DNA of 64,000 nucleotides from Levilactobacillus tongjiangensis (GCF_003946345.1 NZ_RHNY01000007.1:94940-158939); one strand, 5' to 3'. Numbered from the stretch's first letter, positions 1-9,387 are shown. The notes: generated by a model not told the origin, from the letters alone. Translations and numbers: made by a program.

Positions 1-22
1 TAGTCAAACGTAGTGGGAAATT

Positions 23-196
23 GCCGCCTTACCGTTCGCCAAATTTGGACTGGAACGCGGTGGGAAGGACGGGACAAGCCAAAGGGCGGTCTTGCCCCTC
101 GCTTGAAGCCGCAAAGCACGTCTTCAAGTCGCCATTTTCAAGAAAATCACTTAAAAATCCCACGGCTTAGTCCAAATTTGGTTCACTCTCGGCTAC
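23..196 (-). repeat. Structured intergenic repeat, copy 1
   Basis: This is a full copy of the four-helix repeat, read on the minus strand. The closing stem is built from AGTCCAAATTTGG and its complement (38-50 and 170-182). Inside are arm I (ATTTTTAAG against CTTGAAAAT), arm II (CTTGAAG against CTTCAAG) and arm III (GGGCAAG against CTTGTCCC). Sequence identity to other copies is low in the stems, but the order of helices and the joining segments agree. A small reading frame across it (13-204) follows the stems and is not a gene. Confidence 0.7.
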
Positions 197-269
197 CTAG
201 TTGAGCGTCAATAATATTGCGTAAGTGCTGTCATTTAAGCTAGCCTAGTTTTCTAAGAACCCGTTTAAC

Positions 270-447
270 CGGAGGCAGTCAGAGGTGGAGCTTGCTGTGT
301 CGACGCTGTTAGCCGATTTTCGGCTTACAGCGTGGGACGTGTTTGAAGACTGGTGGTTTTTCCAGGCTTCAAACCGAGCCGAAGGACCGCTTTTCAGGCC
401 GGAGGCGTTCCCCACAGCAGGTGGAACCTCTGACCGCCGCAGGTGGC
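270..447 (+). repeat. Structured intergenic repeat, copy 2
   Basis: Full copy in plus orientation. The closing stem starts GTCAGAGGT and ends CCTCTGAC. Arm I pairs CGCTGTTAGCCGA with TCGGCTTACAGCG. Arm II pairs GTTTGAAGACTGG with CCAGGCTTCAAAC. The conserved joints GGGACG between arms I and II and TCCCCACAGC before the closing strand are present. The 73-residue frame at 285-506 runs through the arms and is rejected as a gene. It lies 180-360 bp upstream of the first oppA promoter. Confidence 0.75.
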
Positions 448-628
448 AGGGTGAGGCTATTTTTAAGTCGATAATGGTTTTCGAACTTTCAATTTTTAGT
501 GATTAAAATGACTAAACCTTAGAAAATCCTTAGAATTTCTAATTGAAATTAAATATTTTATTTGGCCTGGTAAGGGCGGTATTAAAGTATTTGCAATGAC
601 CTGAACAAATTAATATTAAATTTCGCTA

Positions 629-657
629 TTGATTCTAATTGTTTTATCATTTAATAT
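629..657 (+). promoter_or_regulatory. Promoter of first oppA
   Basis: TTGATT (629-634) and TAATAT (652-657) are separated by 17 bp, 50 bp ahead of the first oppA start. The same pattern, including the TAAT and GTTTT spacer words, recurs before the second oppA at 2682-2710, so the promoter was duplicated with the gene. Confidence 0.6.
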
Positions 658-707
658 ATCCTCAACGCTTAGTTTCCTAAGTATTTACATAGAGGGGTCG
701 GAATTGT

Positions 708-2333
708 ATGAAGGTTAAGTCAATTGTTAAGTTAGGGACGGTGGCGTCGCTGGCGACTGTGTTACTCGCAGCGTGCGGCACCTCCTCAAGCAGTAGTAAG
801 GCTAAGGATCAAACCTTACACCTCATGGAGACGTCATCACTGTCCTCCATGGATAACGCCAAGGCCACGGATATTATTTCCGGTGAAACGCTGAACAACA
901 CAGGTGAGGGCCTGTTACGATTTGGCAAGAACAGCAAGACGTTACCAGGACTAGCGAAGAGTTATTCCAAATCCAAAGACGGATTGACTTACACGTTTAA
1001 CCTGCGGAAGTCACAATGGAGTAATGGTGAGAAGGTCACTGCACAAGACTTCGTTTACTCATGGCAGCGGACGATTGCCCCTAAAACGGGTTCACAGTAC
1101 GCTTACCTGTACGCAGATATCAAGAATGCCAACGCTATCATGAAGAACAAGAAGCCAGCTTCAGCCTTAGGGGTCAAGAAGGACGGCGACTACAAGTTGG
1201 TTGTCACACTGGAACACCCAGTTAGTTACTTCCCAACGCTGGTTGCCCAACAATGTTTCTACCCCGTTAACAAGAAAGCCGTTGATAAGTACGGCAAGAA
1301 GTTTGCGACGGATGCTAAGCACAACGTCTACAATGGGCCGTTCAAGTTGACCAAGTGGTCCGGAACCTCCGACGACTGGACTTTAACCAAGAACCCGAAG
1401 TACTGGGATGCTAAGGTCGTCAAATTACAACACGTTAAGTACAGCGCTGTGAAGGACCCACAAACTGCTTTGAGTCAGTACCAAAGTGGCAAGTTAGACG
1501 CTATCTTCCTGAGTGGGCAACAACCTAAGAACTACAAGAATAACAAGGACTTCCACTCACGGGTCAGCTCACGGATCACCTACGTTGAACTGAACCAACG
1601 GAAGGATACCATGCTCAAAAACAAGAAGGCGCGTCAAGCCTTATCCATGGTCATCAACCGGCAACAATATGTCAACAAAGTTATGCAAGATGGTTCAAAG
1701 GCAGCCACGGGGATCGTTTCCTCTGGGTTAGCTATCCGTAACGGCAAGGACTTCTCTAAGACGGCCTCCGTTCCATCAGCCACCTCGTACAACTTAGACA
1801 AGGCGAAGACCCTTTGGAAGCAAGCCTTAAAGGAAACTGGTCGGAAGAGCTACTCGATTACCTTGTTAGCTGACGATACGCCAGCCGGTAAGAGTGCGAC
1901 TGAGTACATTCAAAGTCAGTGGGCTAAATTGGATAACTTCAAGGTTACCAACTCCAACATTCCTTACAAGACACGGTTATCTCGCTCACAAAATGGTCAA
2001 TTTGAAGCCGTTGTCAGTGGGTGGAGTGCCGACTTCCCAGACCCAATCACCGACCTGTCCCTGTTCACAACCGGGAACACGTACAACAACGGGAGATGGT
2101 CTTCCAAGTCTTACGACAAGTTGATCGACGAAGCAACGACGACCAACGCCAACAAGCCTAGTGCTCGGTGGCAGAACCTGGTTGACGCCCAGAAGGTTAT
2201 GCTGAAGGACCAAGGGATCATTCCAGTTTACCAGACGGGGATGCCACAATTGATGAAGTCTAAGGTCAAGGGTGTCGTCTACTTCCCAGTTGGCGCTAAC
2301 TGGGATTACAGCCGGGCCTACATCGCTAAGTAA
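708..2333 (+). CDS. oppA: Oligopeptide ABC transporter substrate-binding lipoprotein (first copy)
   Basis: Extracellular lipoprotein of the SBP_bac_5 family that captures peptides and hands them to OppBC. The signal peptide ends in the lipobox LLAAC with the lipidated cysteine at about residue 23, followed by a Ser-rich linker. The mature part carries typical family features: SYSKSKDGLTYTFNLR, the WSNG motif and a C-terminal GANWD segment. At 541 residues it has the usual length. The start lies 8 bp after GAGGGG. It is followed by a hairpin terminator and a second, closely similar oppA, so it can be made in excess over the membrane parts. The peptide preference of this copy cannot be read from the sequence. 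Confidence 0.93.
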   Translation: MKVKSIVKLGTVASLATVLLAACGTSSSSSKAKDQTLHLMETSSLSSMDNAKATDIISGETLNNTGEGLLRFGKNSKTLPGLAKSYSKSKDGLTYTFNLRKSQWSNGEKVTAQDFVYSWQRTIAPKTGSQYAYLYADIKNANAIMKNKKPASALGVKKDGDYKLVVTLEHPVSYFPTLVAQQCFYPVNKKAVDKYGKKFATDAKHNVYNGPFKLTKWSGTSDDWTLTKNPKYWDAKVVKLQHVKYSAVKDPQTALSQYQSGKLDAIFLSGQQPKNYKNNKDFHSRVSSRITYVELNQRKDTMLKNKKARQALSMVINRQQYVNKVMQDGSKAATGIVSSGLAIRNGKDFSKTASVPSATSYNLDKAKTLWKQALKETGRKSYSITLLADDTPAGKSATEYIQSQWAKLDNFKVTNSNIPYKTRLSRSQNGQFEAVVSGWSADFPDPITDLSLFTTGNTYNNGRWSSKSYDKLIDEATTTNANKPSARWQNLVDAQKVMLKDQGIIPVYQTGMPQLMKSKVKGVVYFPVGANWDYSRAYIAK

Positions 2334-2465
2334 CTGATTAGCGTAAAGATAGACGGTGTCATCAGCAATTGCCTTACACGGCCATTTAGAGGCCCTCTGG
2401 CCGATCCACTTTAATCGGTGGCTGAACTGACCTGATTGGGAGAACAACTTTAACAAAATTATGAG

Positions 2466-2501
2466 AGCGGTGAATCGGGGTGACCTGATTCACCGCTTTT
2501 T
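2466..2501 (+). terminator. Rho-independent terminator after first oppA
   Basis: AGCGGTGAATC (2466-2476) pairs perfectly with GATTCACCGCT (2487-2497) and is followed by a short T run. It ends the first oppA transcript about 130 bp past the stop codon and separates it from the promoter of the second copy. Confidence 0.8.
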
Positions 2502-2681
2502 AGGCGGAAAATGGATATTAACCGTGTAGTGATTGTAAATTCCGGCTAATTGTTGTATATGTTATACAAGAAAAGGGTGTTTTACCTGTATAAAATGTGA
2601 AATCAAATTTTAATTTTTATTTTGAAACGCCTATGTATCAAGCTTTGTGAAAACTATTTTAAACTAAATTAGTAATTAGCA

Positions 2682-2710
2682 TTGATTTTAATGGTTTTCT
2701 AATATACAAT
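2682..2710 (+). promoter_or_regulatory. Promoter of second oppA and the opp operon
   Basis: TTGATT (2682-2687), 17-bp spacer, TACAAT (2705-2710). It resembles the promoter before the first oppA, and lies 62 bp ahead of the second oppA start. Confidence 0.65.
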
Positions 2711-2772
2711 TGGAAACATCAAATTTGAGGTGTCAATTTATTTCTCAAACAACTAAGAGGGGTTGGATTTAA

Positions 2773-4401
2773 ATGAAGATCAATTCGGCAGTCAAATTAG
2801 GGACAGTCGCAACGTTCGCCGCAGTATTGTTGGCAGCGTGTGGCTCATCCTCAAGCAGTTCCAGCGAGGCAAGTAAACAAACCTTAAACTGGATGGAAAA
2901 CTCAGCATTACCATCAATGGACTTATCTACGTCCACCGACGTTGTTTCAGGGGAAACAGAAAACAACACCAACGAAGGTTTACTGCGTTTCGGTAAGAAC
3001 AGTAAGACTCTTCCTGGTGTCGCCAAGAGTTATACCAAGTCTAAAGACGGTAAGACCTACACCTTCAACTTACGTAAGTCTAACTGGAGTAACGGTGACA
3101 AAGTAACCGCTAAAGATTTCGTTTATGCCTGGCAACGCACCGTCAATCCTAAGACCGCTTCACAATATTCTTACATGTATGCGCAAGTTAAGAACGCTAA
3201 CGCCATCATTGCCAAGAAGAAGCCTGTCTCTAGTTTAGGGGTTAAGGCGGTTGGCAATTACAAGCTGGTCGTTACCTTAACGCAAGCAACTAGTTACTTC
3301 CCAGCACTGGTTGCTAGCCCAATGTTCTTCCCACAAAACCAATCAGTTGTTCAAAAGTACGGTAAGAAATACGCTACGAACGCTGCCAGCAACGTCTACA
3401 ACGGCCCATTCAAATTGACTTACTGGACCGGGACGTCTGATAACTGGACCTTGAGCAAAAACACTAAGTACTGGAACGCAAAGAATGTTAAACTAAAGAA
3501 GATCAACTTCAAGACGATGAAGGATCCACAAACTTCATTGAGCCAGTACCAGAGTGGCAAGCTTGACGCAACTTACTTGAGTGGTCAACAACCAAAGAAC
3601 TACAAGAACAGTAAGCAATACGTTGAACGGAAGAGTGCTTCAACCTTCTACATTGAATTGAACGAAAAGAAAGATTCAATGATGAAGAACAAGAAGGCTC
3701 GTCAAGCCTTATCATTAGCTATCAACCGGAACCAATTCGTCAACAAGGTCTTAGCCGATGGCTCAACTGCTGCGAAGGGCTTAGTATCAACTGGTTTAGC
3801 TTCTAAGAATGGCAAAGACTTCAACACTGCAGCCGCCGTTCCTTCCGCTACCACCCAAGACTTGACCAAGGCTAAGAAGCTTTGGAAGCAAGCTTTGAAG
3901 GAAACCGGTCGGAAGAGCTACTCACTTACCTTAATGGCTGACGATACGCCAGCTGGTAAGAACTCTGCTGAATTCATCCAAAGTCAATGGGCTAAGTTGG
4001 ACGGCTTGAAGGTTACCAACAGTAACTTACCATTCAAGACGCGGCTTGCTCGTTCACAAGATGGGCAATTCGATGCCGTTATCTCCGCATGGGGTGCCGA
4101 CTTCCCAGACCCAATCTCATTCTTGTCCCTGTTTACTTCTGGTAACTCATACAACAACGGGAAATGGGCTTCAAAGAGCTACGACAAGTACGTCAAGGCT
4201 GCATCTGGTAAGGATGCGAACAACGCTGACGCTCGTTGGAGTGACATGGTCAACGCACAAAAGACCATCTTGAACGACCAAGGAATCATCCCCGTTTACC
4301 AACAAGGTAAAGCACAATTGGTTAAATCCAATGTTAAGGGCTTGATCTACTTCCCAACCGGCGCTAACTGGGACTTCAGTTCAGCTTACATTTCTAAGTA
4401 A
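2773..4401 (+). CDS. oppA: Oligopeptide ABC transporter substrate-binding lipoprotein (second copy)
   Basis: Paralogue of the preceding gene, 542 residues, aligned end to end without gaps of note. The lipobox is LLAAC and the linker again is rich in serine. Conserved segments such as GLLRFGKNSKTLPG, LSGQQPKNYKN and FKTRL are shared. It sits directly ahead of oppB with only a weak terminator-like hairpin between them, so it is probably the copy that feeds this permease stoichiometrically. Divergence between the two copies is spread over the binding domain, so they may favour different peptides; that is inference. Confidence 0.93.
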   Translation: MKINSAVKLGTVATFAAVLLAACGSSSSSSSEASKQTLNWMENSALPSMDLSTSTDVVSGETENNTNEGLLRFGKNSKTLPGVAKSYTKSKDGKTYTFNLRKSNWSNGDKVTAKDFVYAWQRTVNPKTASQYSYMYAQVKNANAIIAKKKPVSSLGVKAVGNYKLVVTLTQATSYFPALVASPMFFPQNQSVVQKYGKKYATNAASNVYNGPFKLTYWTGTSDNWTLSKNTKYWNAKNVKLKKINFKTMKDPQTSLSQYQSGKLDATYLSGQQPKNYKNSKQYVERKSASTFYIELNEKKDSMMKNKKARQALSLAINRNQFVNKVLADGSTAAKGLVSTGLASKNGKDFNTAAAVPSATTQDLTKAKKLWKQALKETGRKSYSLTLMADDTPAGKNSAEFIQSQWAKLDGLKVTNSNLPFKTRLARSQDGQFDAVISAWGADFPDPISFLSLFTSGNSYNNGKWASKSYDKYVKAASGKDANNADARWSDMVNAQKTILNDQGIIPVYQQGKAQLVKSNVKGLIYFPTGANWDFSSAYISK

Positions 4402-4463
4402 GTCACGTATTAATCAGTTATTACTCGTTGGGTGAGAGCCCAACATAATAAGCTTTATCGGAG

Positions 4464-4497
4464 AGTAAGGATTGACGCGAAGTTGGTCCTTACTTTT
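4464..4497 (+). terminator. Leaky terminator between oppA and oppB
   Basis: AGTAAGGA (4464-4471) pairs with TCCTTACT (4487-4494), ending in TTTTC. A partial terminator here is common in binding-protein operons and would lower oppBCDF relative to oppA. The T run is short, so read-through is expected. Confidence 0.6.
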
Positions 4498-4601
4498 CGG
4501 TATTATTGCAATCATTTATCATCTTGTTGTTTTCGTGGAGTTTTTGTTAAGTTCAACAACTTAACGGTAACGAATAAGTCTACTGATTGAGAGGTAAACA
4601 A

Positions 4602-5531
4602 ATGGCAAAGTACCTAGCAAAGCGGATCTTTTATCTGGTCCTGACCTTATTCATCGTTATTACCGTGACGTTCTTCCTAATGAAGTTGTTACCCGGGACG
4701 CCACTGACCAACCAAGCTAAATTGTCCAAGAGTCAGATTGCTCTGATTTATGAACAATATGGCTTGAACAAGCCAGTTTGGCAACAGTACCTGCTGTACC
4801 TAGCGGGTGCCGTCCGAGGCAACTTCGGAACGTCCTTCCAATTCAGTGACCAACCCGTTTCCTACCTGTTATCAAGTCGGATCGGACCATCCTTGCAGAT
4901 TGGGCTGCAAGCCATGATCTTTGGGGTTATCATTGGGATCATCGTTGGTTCATTTGGGGCGATGAAACAAAACACGTGGGTTGATACTTCAGCCACGTTC
5001 GTATCCATCTTAGGGATTTCTATTCCTTCCTTCGTCTTGGCCGTCTTACTCCAGTACTACCTGGGGTTAAAGCTCGGCTGGTTCCCCATTGCTGAATGGG
5101 GTGGCTTCATCTACACGGTGCTGCCAACCTTAGCGTTGGGCGCGACGCCGTTAGCTGAGTCGGCCCGGTTCGTCCGAACCGAAATGGTCGACGTGCTCAG
5201 TTCGGATTACATCGAACTGGCCAAGGCCAAGGGACTGAGTCGCACGGGGGTTATTTACCACCATGCGCTGCGGAACAGTTTGATTCCTTTGATTACGATT
5301 GTTGGACCGTTAGCCGTAAACATCATGACTGGGTCGATGGTTGTTGAAAACATCTTCTCCATTCCTGGTATCGGGGAACAATTCGTCAAGTCCGTCTTGA
5401 CCAACGATTACCCAACCATCATGGGACTGACCATCATCTATTCATTTATGCTCTGTGTCGTTCTGTTGTTCACCGATATCCTTTACGGAATCGTTGACCC
5501 ACGGATTCGGATCACAGGAAAGGCTAACTAG
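4602..5531 (+). CDS. oppB: Oligopeptide permease inner-membrane subunit OppB
   Basis: First membrane channel subunit of the oligopeptide importer, about 309 residues. The N-terminal segment YLAKRIFYLVLTLFIVITVT is the first transmembrane helix. The ABC-coupling EAA loop reads FVRTEMVDVLSSDYIELAKA, followed by KGLS. I prefer the ATG at 4602 because GAGAGG lies 6 bp before it; an in-frame ATG at 4587 has no ribosome site. The gene is followed after 11 bp by oppC. Confidence 0.93.
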   Translation: MAKYLAKRIFYLVLTLFIVITVTFFLMKLLPGTPLTNQAKLSKSQIALIYEQYGLNKPVWQQYLLYLAGAVRGNFGTSFQFSDQPVSYLLSSRIGPSLQIGLQAMIFGVIIGIIVGSFGAMKQNTWVDTSATFVSILGISIPSFVLAVLLQYYLGLKLGWFPIAEWGGFIYTVLPTLALGATPLAESARFVRTEMVDVLSSDYIELAKAKGLSRTGVIYHHALRNSLIPLITIVGPLAVNIMTGSMVVENIFSIPGIGEQFVKSVLTNDYPTIMGLTIIYSFMLCVVLLFTDILYGIVDPRIRITGKAN

Positions 5532-5542
5532 GAGGTAAATAA

Positions 5543-6568
5543 ATGGCAGATACAGTAAAACTCCCTGAAGATAGCTTTAAGCCGATTTCGGCCGATGACC
5601 GGACGGCGTTAGACAGTGAAAAAATCGCGGCGCCTTCTTTAACCTTCGCCCAAGATGCATGGCGGCGGTTACGGAAGAACAAAGGGGCTTGGATCTCATT
5701 GATTGTGCTGGCCATCGTCTTCATCATGGCTTTCGGTTCAATCTTTGTCTCACCACACGATCCCAACGCCGTTAATCCTTCCTACGCCAACTTACCATCT
5801 AAGATTCCCGGTATTGGTATCAACGGATTCAACGGGACCTTAGTGCAAGCTGGTCAACGGGTCGACGCCTACAAACAAGCAGGCGCTTCAAACTTACATT
5901 ACATCATGGGGACCGACTACTTAGGTCGGGACCTGTTCTCTCGGGTCCTTTACGGGACACGGATTTCTCTGATCATCGCGTTAGTCGCGACCCTCTTTGA
6001 CTTAACGATTGGGGTCACGTATGGGATGTTCTCAGGATGGAAGGGTGGTCGCATTGATACCATCATGCAACGGATCATTGAAATCATCCTGTCCATCCCT
6101 AACTTAGTTGTGATTGTGTTACTGATCTTGATCCTGAAACCAGGGATGACCTCGATCATCATCGCCATCGCGCTGACGTCCTGGACCAACATGGCCCGGC
6201 TAGTTCGAGCGCAGACGATGGAGTTAAAGGAGCAGGAGTTCATCCTAGCGGCGAGAACGCTGGGAGAACGGCCGATGCAGATTGCCTTTAAACACTTGCT
6301 CCCGAACTTGTCGAGTGTGATCATCATCAACACGATGTTCACGATCCCCAACGCCATCTTCTTCGAAGCCACCCTGTCCTACATTGGGATTGGGATTTCC
6401 TCACCACAGGCTTCACTAGGGACGTTGTTGAACGATGGGCAGAAGAACTTCCAGTTCTTACCATATCAAATGTGGTGGCCAGCTCTGGTCCTTTCCATCA
6501 TCATGTTAGCCTTTAACCTCTTAGGTGATGGCTTGCGGGATGCCTTTGACCCACGGACGAAAGAGTAG
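5543..6568 (+). CDS. oppC: Oligopeptide permease inner-membrane subunit OppC
   Basis: Second channel subunit, 341 residues. It has the OppC N-terminal domain with one helix (about residues 50-70), the GTDYLGRDLFSRVLYGTR signature near residue 115 and the EAA loop RAQTMELKEQEFILAARTLG. The last residues FDPRTKE end as in typical OppC. AGGAGGTAAATAA before the ATG is a strong ribosome site, and the operon continues to oppD after 13 bp. Confidence 0.94.
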   Translation: MADTVKLPEDSFKPISADDRTALDSEKIAAPSLTFAQDAWRRLRKNKGAWISLIVLAIVFIMAFGSIFVSPHDPNAVNPSYANLPSKIPGIGINGFNGTLVQAGQRVDAYKQAGASNLHYIMGTDYLGRDLFSRVLYGTRISLIIALVATLFDLTIGVTYGMFSGWKGGRIDTIMQRIIEIILSIPNLVVIVLLILILKPGMTSIIIAIALTSWTNMARLVRAQTMELKEQEFILAARTLGERPMQIAFKHLLPNLSSVIIINTMFTIPNAIFFEATLSYIGIGISSPQASLGTLLNDGQKNFQFLPYQMWWPALVLSIIMLAFNLLGDGLRDAFDPRTKE

Positions 6569-6581
6569 GTGAAGTAACGTC

Positions 6582-7682
6582 ATGGAGAACGAAAAAAACA
6601 TTTTGGAAGTACGTAACCTTCAAGTAAATTTCAAAACCTATGCCGGTGACGTTAAGGCTATTCGGGACGTGAGTTTTGATTTACGTAAAGGTGAGACCCT
6701 GGCTATCGTTGGTGAATCTGGTTCTGGTAAGTCCGTTACAACGCGGACTATCATGGGATTGAACGCCTCCAACGCTGACATTGCTAGTGGGACGATCAAG
6801 TACAAGGGTGACGACCTCTTAAAGAAGTCGGAAAAGGAAATGGAAGCCATTCGGGGACAAGATATCGCCGAAATCTTCCAAGACCCAATGACGTCCTTGG
6901 ACCCAACCATGAAGATCGGTCGGCAAATTGCTGAACCCTTGATGGTTCATAAGGGTATGAAGAAAGAAAAAGCCTTGGCGCAAGCCTTGGAAATGATGAA
7001 ATTAGTTGGGATCACTGACGCCGAAAACCGGATCAATGATTATCCGCACCAATTCTCTGGTGGGATGCGGCAACGGATCGTGATTGCGATTGCGTTGGTC
7101 AACTACCCAGAAATTCTGATTGCCGATGAACCCACGACCGCTTTGGACGTGACGATTCAGGCACAAATCTTGAACTTGATGAAGGAACTGCAAGACAAGA
7201 TTTCAACCTCCATCATCTTCATCACTCATGACTTGGGTGTTGTGGCCGGGATGGCTGACCGAGTTGCCGTTATGTACGCGGGTAAAATCGTGGAATACGG
7301 AACGGTCGACGAAATCTTCTACAACCCGAAGCACCCGTACACGTGGGGTCTGTTAAGCTCGATGCCAACCATGGATACTGGTGGCGATGAATTGCCATCA
7401 ATTCCTGGGACGCCACCTGACTTATTGGACCCACCAAAGGGGGACGCTTTTGCCGCCCGGAACGCGTACGCTTTGAAGATCGATACCGAGAAGGAACCAC
7501 CTTTCTTCAAGGTCTCCGACACGCACTACGCTGCCACTTGGTTGATGCATCCAGATGCGCCTGAAGTCACTCCACCTGCACAAATCGTGGAGCGGCAAAA
7601 GAAGTACGCTGACATGCAATCTAAGTTGGTACAAACACAACGGACAACTGGTCCGGTTGAAGAAGAGGAGGAACAGCAATAA
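6582..7682 (+). CDS. oppD: Oligopeptide transporter ATPase OppD
   Basis: First ATPase of the importer, 366 residues. Walker A is GESGSGKS (residues 44-51), the ABC signature SGGMRQR, Walker B LIADEPTTALD, and the switch histidine lies in THDLG. The C-terminal oligopeptide-transporter domain reads LLSSMPTMD and PGTPPD. The acidic tail EEEEEQQ is unusual but short. The stop overlaps the ATG of oppF by one base, so translation is coupled. Confidence 0.94.
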   Translation: MENEKNILEVRNLQVNFKTYAGDVKAIRDVSFDLRKGETLAIVGESGSGKSVTTRTIMGLNASNADIASGTIKYKGDDLLKKSEKEMEAIRGQDIAEIFQDPMTSLDPTMKIGRQIAEPLMVHKGMKKEKALAQALEMMKLVGITDAENRINDYPHQFSGGMRQRIVIAIALVNYPEILIADEPTTALDVTIQAQILNLMKELQDKISTSIIFITHDLGVVAGMADRVAVMYAGKIVEYGTVDEIFYNPKHPYTWGLLSSMPTMDTGGDELPSIPGTPPDLLDPPKGDAFAARNAYALKIDTEKEPPFFKVSDTHYAATWLMHPDAPEVTPPAQIVERQKKYADMQSKLVQTQRTTGPVEEEEEQQ

Positions 7683-8641
7683 TGGATTACGAAAATGCCG
7701 AGAAAATCCTCGAGGTCAAGCACCTCAAACAATACTTCAACGTGGGCAAGAAGGATGAAGTCCGGGCCGTTGACGATATCTCCTTTGATATCTACAAGGG
7801 TGAAACCTTTGGGTTAGTTGGTGAATCCGGTTCTGGGAAGACCACGACCGGTCGGGCCATCATTCACTTGTACGAACCAACGTCTGGTGAAATCCTGTTC
7901 AACGGGAAGAACGTCGATAACTTTAAGAGTAAGTCTGACCAACGTGAATTCCGTCAGGACATGCAGATGATCTTTCAAGATCCCTACGCTTCATTGAACC
8001 CTCGGATGAAGGTCAAGGACATCGTGGCCGAAGGGATCGATATCAACCATTTGGCTAAAGATGATGCCGACCGTTCCAAGCGGGTAGAAGACCTGTTGGA
8101 AACCGTTGGGTTGAACAAAGACCATTCTAGTCGTTACCCCCACGAATTCTCTGGTGGGCAGCGGCAACGGATCGGGATTGCACGGGCTTTGGCCGTGGAT
8201 CCTAAGTTCGTGATCGCCGATGAACCGATCTCCGCTTTGGACGTTTCCATTCAAGCCCAAGTGGTTAACTTGATGAAGAAGCTCCAGCGGGAGCAGGGCT
8301 TAACGTACCTGTTCATCGCCCATGACCTCTCCATGGTGAAGTACATCTCCGATCGGATCGGGGTTATGCACTACGGCCGGATGTTGGAAATCGCCGACTC
8401 TGACGAAATCTACGCCCACCCACTGCACGACTACACCAAGAGTTTACTGTCTGCCGTCCCAATTCCTGATCCAGAGTTCGAACGGACTCGTGAGGAAATT
8501 TCGTACGACGGTTCCGGTGAAAATGATGGGAAGGAACGTCACTTGGTTGAAATTTCTCCTCGTCACTGGGTTCGAGCTGCCGAAGATGAAATCGACATGT
8601 ATACCAAGCGGGCACATGCCGCATCCTTAATTCACGATTAG
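7682..8641 (+). CDS. oppF: Oligopeptide transporter ATPase OppF
   Basis: Second ATPase, 319 residues, forming a heterodimer with OppD. Walker A is GESGSGKTT (residues 48-56), signature SGGQRQR, Walker B VIADEPISALD, and switch histidine in AHDLS. The oligopeptide C-terminal extension contains LLSAVPIPDPEFER. Unlike many OppF proteins it ends in a 30-residue tail after the HWV motif, which is seen in other lactobacilli. It is the last gene of the operon. Confidence 0.94.
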   Translation: MDYENAEKILEVKHLKQYFNVGKKDEVRAVDDISFDIYKGETFGLVGESGSGKTTTGRAIIHLYEPTSGEILFNGKNVDNFKSKSDQREFRQDMQMIFQDPYASLNPRMKVKDIVAEGIDINHLAKDDADRSKRVEDLLETVGLNKDHSSRYPHEFSGGQRQRIGIARALAVDPKFVIADEPISALDVSIQAQVVNLMKKLQREQGLTYLFIAHDLSMVKYISDRIGVMHYGRMLEIADSDEIYAHPLHDYTKSLLSAVPIPDPEFERTREEISYDGSGENDGKERHLVEISPRHWVRAAEDEIDMYTKRAHAASLIHD

Positions 8642-8646
8642 TCTTT

Positions 8647-8684
8647 AAAAGACAACCAGCATTCTTTGTTGGTTGTCTTTTTTG
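8647..8684 (+). terminator. Terminator of the opp operon
   Basis: AAAGACAACC (8648-8657) pairs with GGTTGTCTTT (8671-8680), extended by TTT, 7 bp after the oppF stop codon. A-rich on the left, so it may work in both directions. Confidence 0.88.
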
Positions 8685-8706
8685 TTTTGTGGAGATATTT
8701 GTGAGT

Positions 8707-8898
8707 GTCCGCCTTCGGTGGCCAAGATTGGGGCCTGCTGTGGGGACCGGAGCGAGCCAGAGTGCGGTCTCGCTCCTCGACTGGAAGCCACGGACAACCC
8801 ACCGCGTCTCCCAGCTCGTCCCACGGTGTAATCGCGCTTAGAACGCGCGATAACACCGTCGACACAGCTGCCCCCAATCTTGACCACCTGCGGCTTAC
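8707..8898 (-). repeat. Structured intergenic repeat, copy 3
   Basis: Full copy, minus orientation. Closing stem CAAGATTGGGG against CCCCAATCTTG. Arm I ACGGTGTTATCGCGC against GCGCGATTACACCGT. Arm II CTGGGAGACGCGG against CCGTGGCTTCCAG. Arm III GGAGCGAG against CTCGCTCC. All four helices differ in sequence from the other copies yet remain paired. The 100-residue reading frames on both strands here are artefacts of the palindromes. Confidence 0.85.
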
Positions 8899-8970
8899 AC
8901 GTGTCGCTGACTTTGAACGTGGTGGCTGGTTAGTTTTTAAAGACAACGTTGGCTGATAGGTGTGGGAGAG

Positions 8971-9090
8971 ACGGCAGAGCTAATACCGGCACCTGCTGTG
9001 GGAACCGGCTCGTCCCACGGTGTAATCGCGCTTAGAACGCGCTAGCACCGTCGACACAACTGGCACTAATCTCGGTCACTTGCGGCTTAC
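8971..9090 (-). repeat. Structured intergenic repeat, copy 4, lacking arms II and III
   Basis: Shortened copy, minus orientation. Arm I (ACGGTGCTAGCGCG against CGCGATTACACCGT) is nearly the same as in copy 3. The joint GGGACGAG then runs straight into CCGG and TTCCCACAGC, so both other arms are deleted cleanly. The closing stem is weaker, around GATTAGTGCC and GGTGCCGGTATTAGC. The 240 bp between this copy and the next contain one terminator (9235-9282) and nothing else that I recognise. Confidence 0.7.
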
Positions 9091-9234
9091 ATTTGTCGGT
9101 GAACTTGAGAGGGTGACTCGTTGGCTTTTGAAGTTGGTGTTGCCAACTTAAGTGTGATTATGTAACGGTTAGTAAAGTGATTGGCCGCGTCGCTGGTGTG
9201 TGTAGACAATTACAATAGGAGTATTAACAGATGC

Positions 9235-9282
9235 AAAAAAACAGCTACCCATTCACAAGTATTTTATGAGTGGATAGCTGTT
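9235..9282 (-). terminator. Terminator facing the minus strand
   Basis: On the minus strand AACAGCTATCCACTCA pairs imperfectly with TGAATGGGTAGCTGTT and is followed by a run of six or more T. It lies about 310 bp past the stop of the phosphoglycerate-mutase-like gene, so that transcript would include repeat copy 5. Confidence 0.75.
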
Positions 9283-9387
9283 CGTGCGTATTTTCTAAAA
9301 ATAGCGGACTCGTGCACAAGCTGATAGTTGATTATCGGCCTGACAATTTGGTGGTCATCATCAATGTTGCTTGTAGGAACTAACGTA

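Noticed and set aside
285..506. 73-residue reading frame on the plus strand
   Set aside because: It runs through the hairpin arms of repeat copy 2; no ribosome site and the protein text follows the palindromes.
8705..8956. Reading frames of 80-100 residues on both strands after oppF
   Set aside because: All lie in repeat copies 3 and 4 and are unlike any protein; structure explains the open frames.
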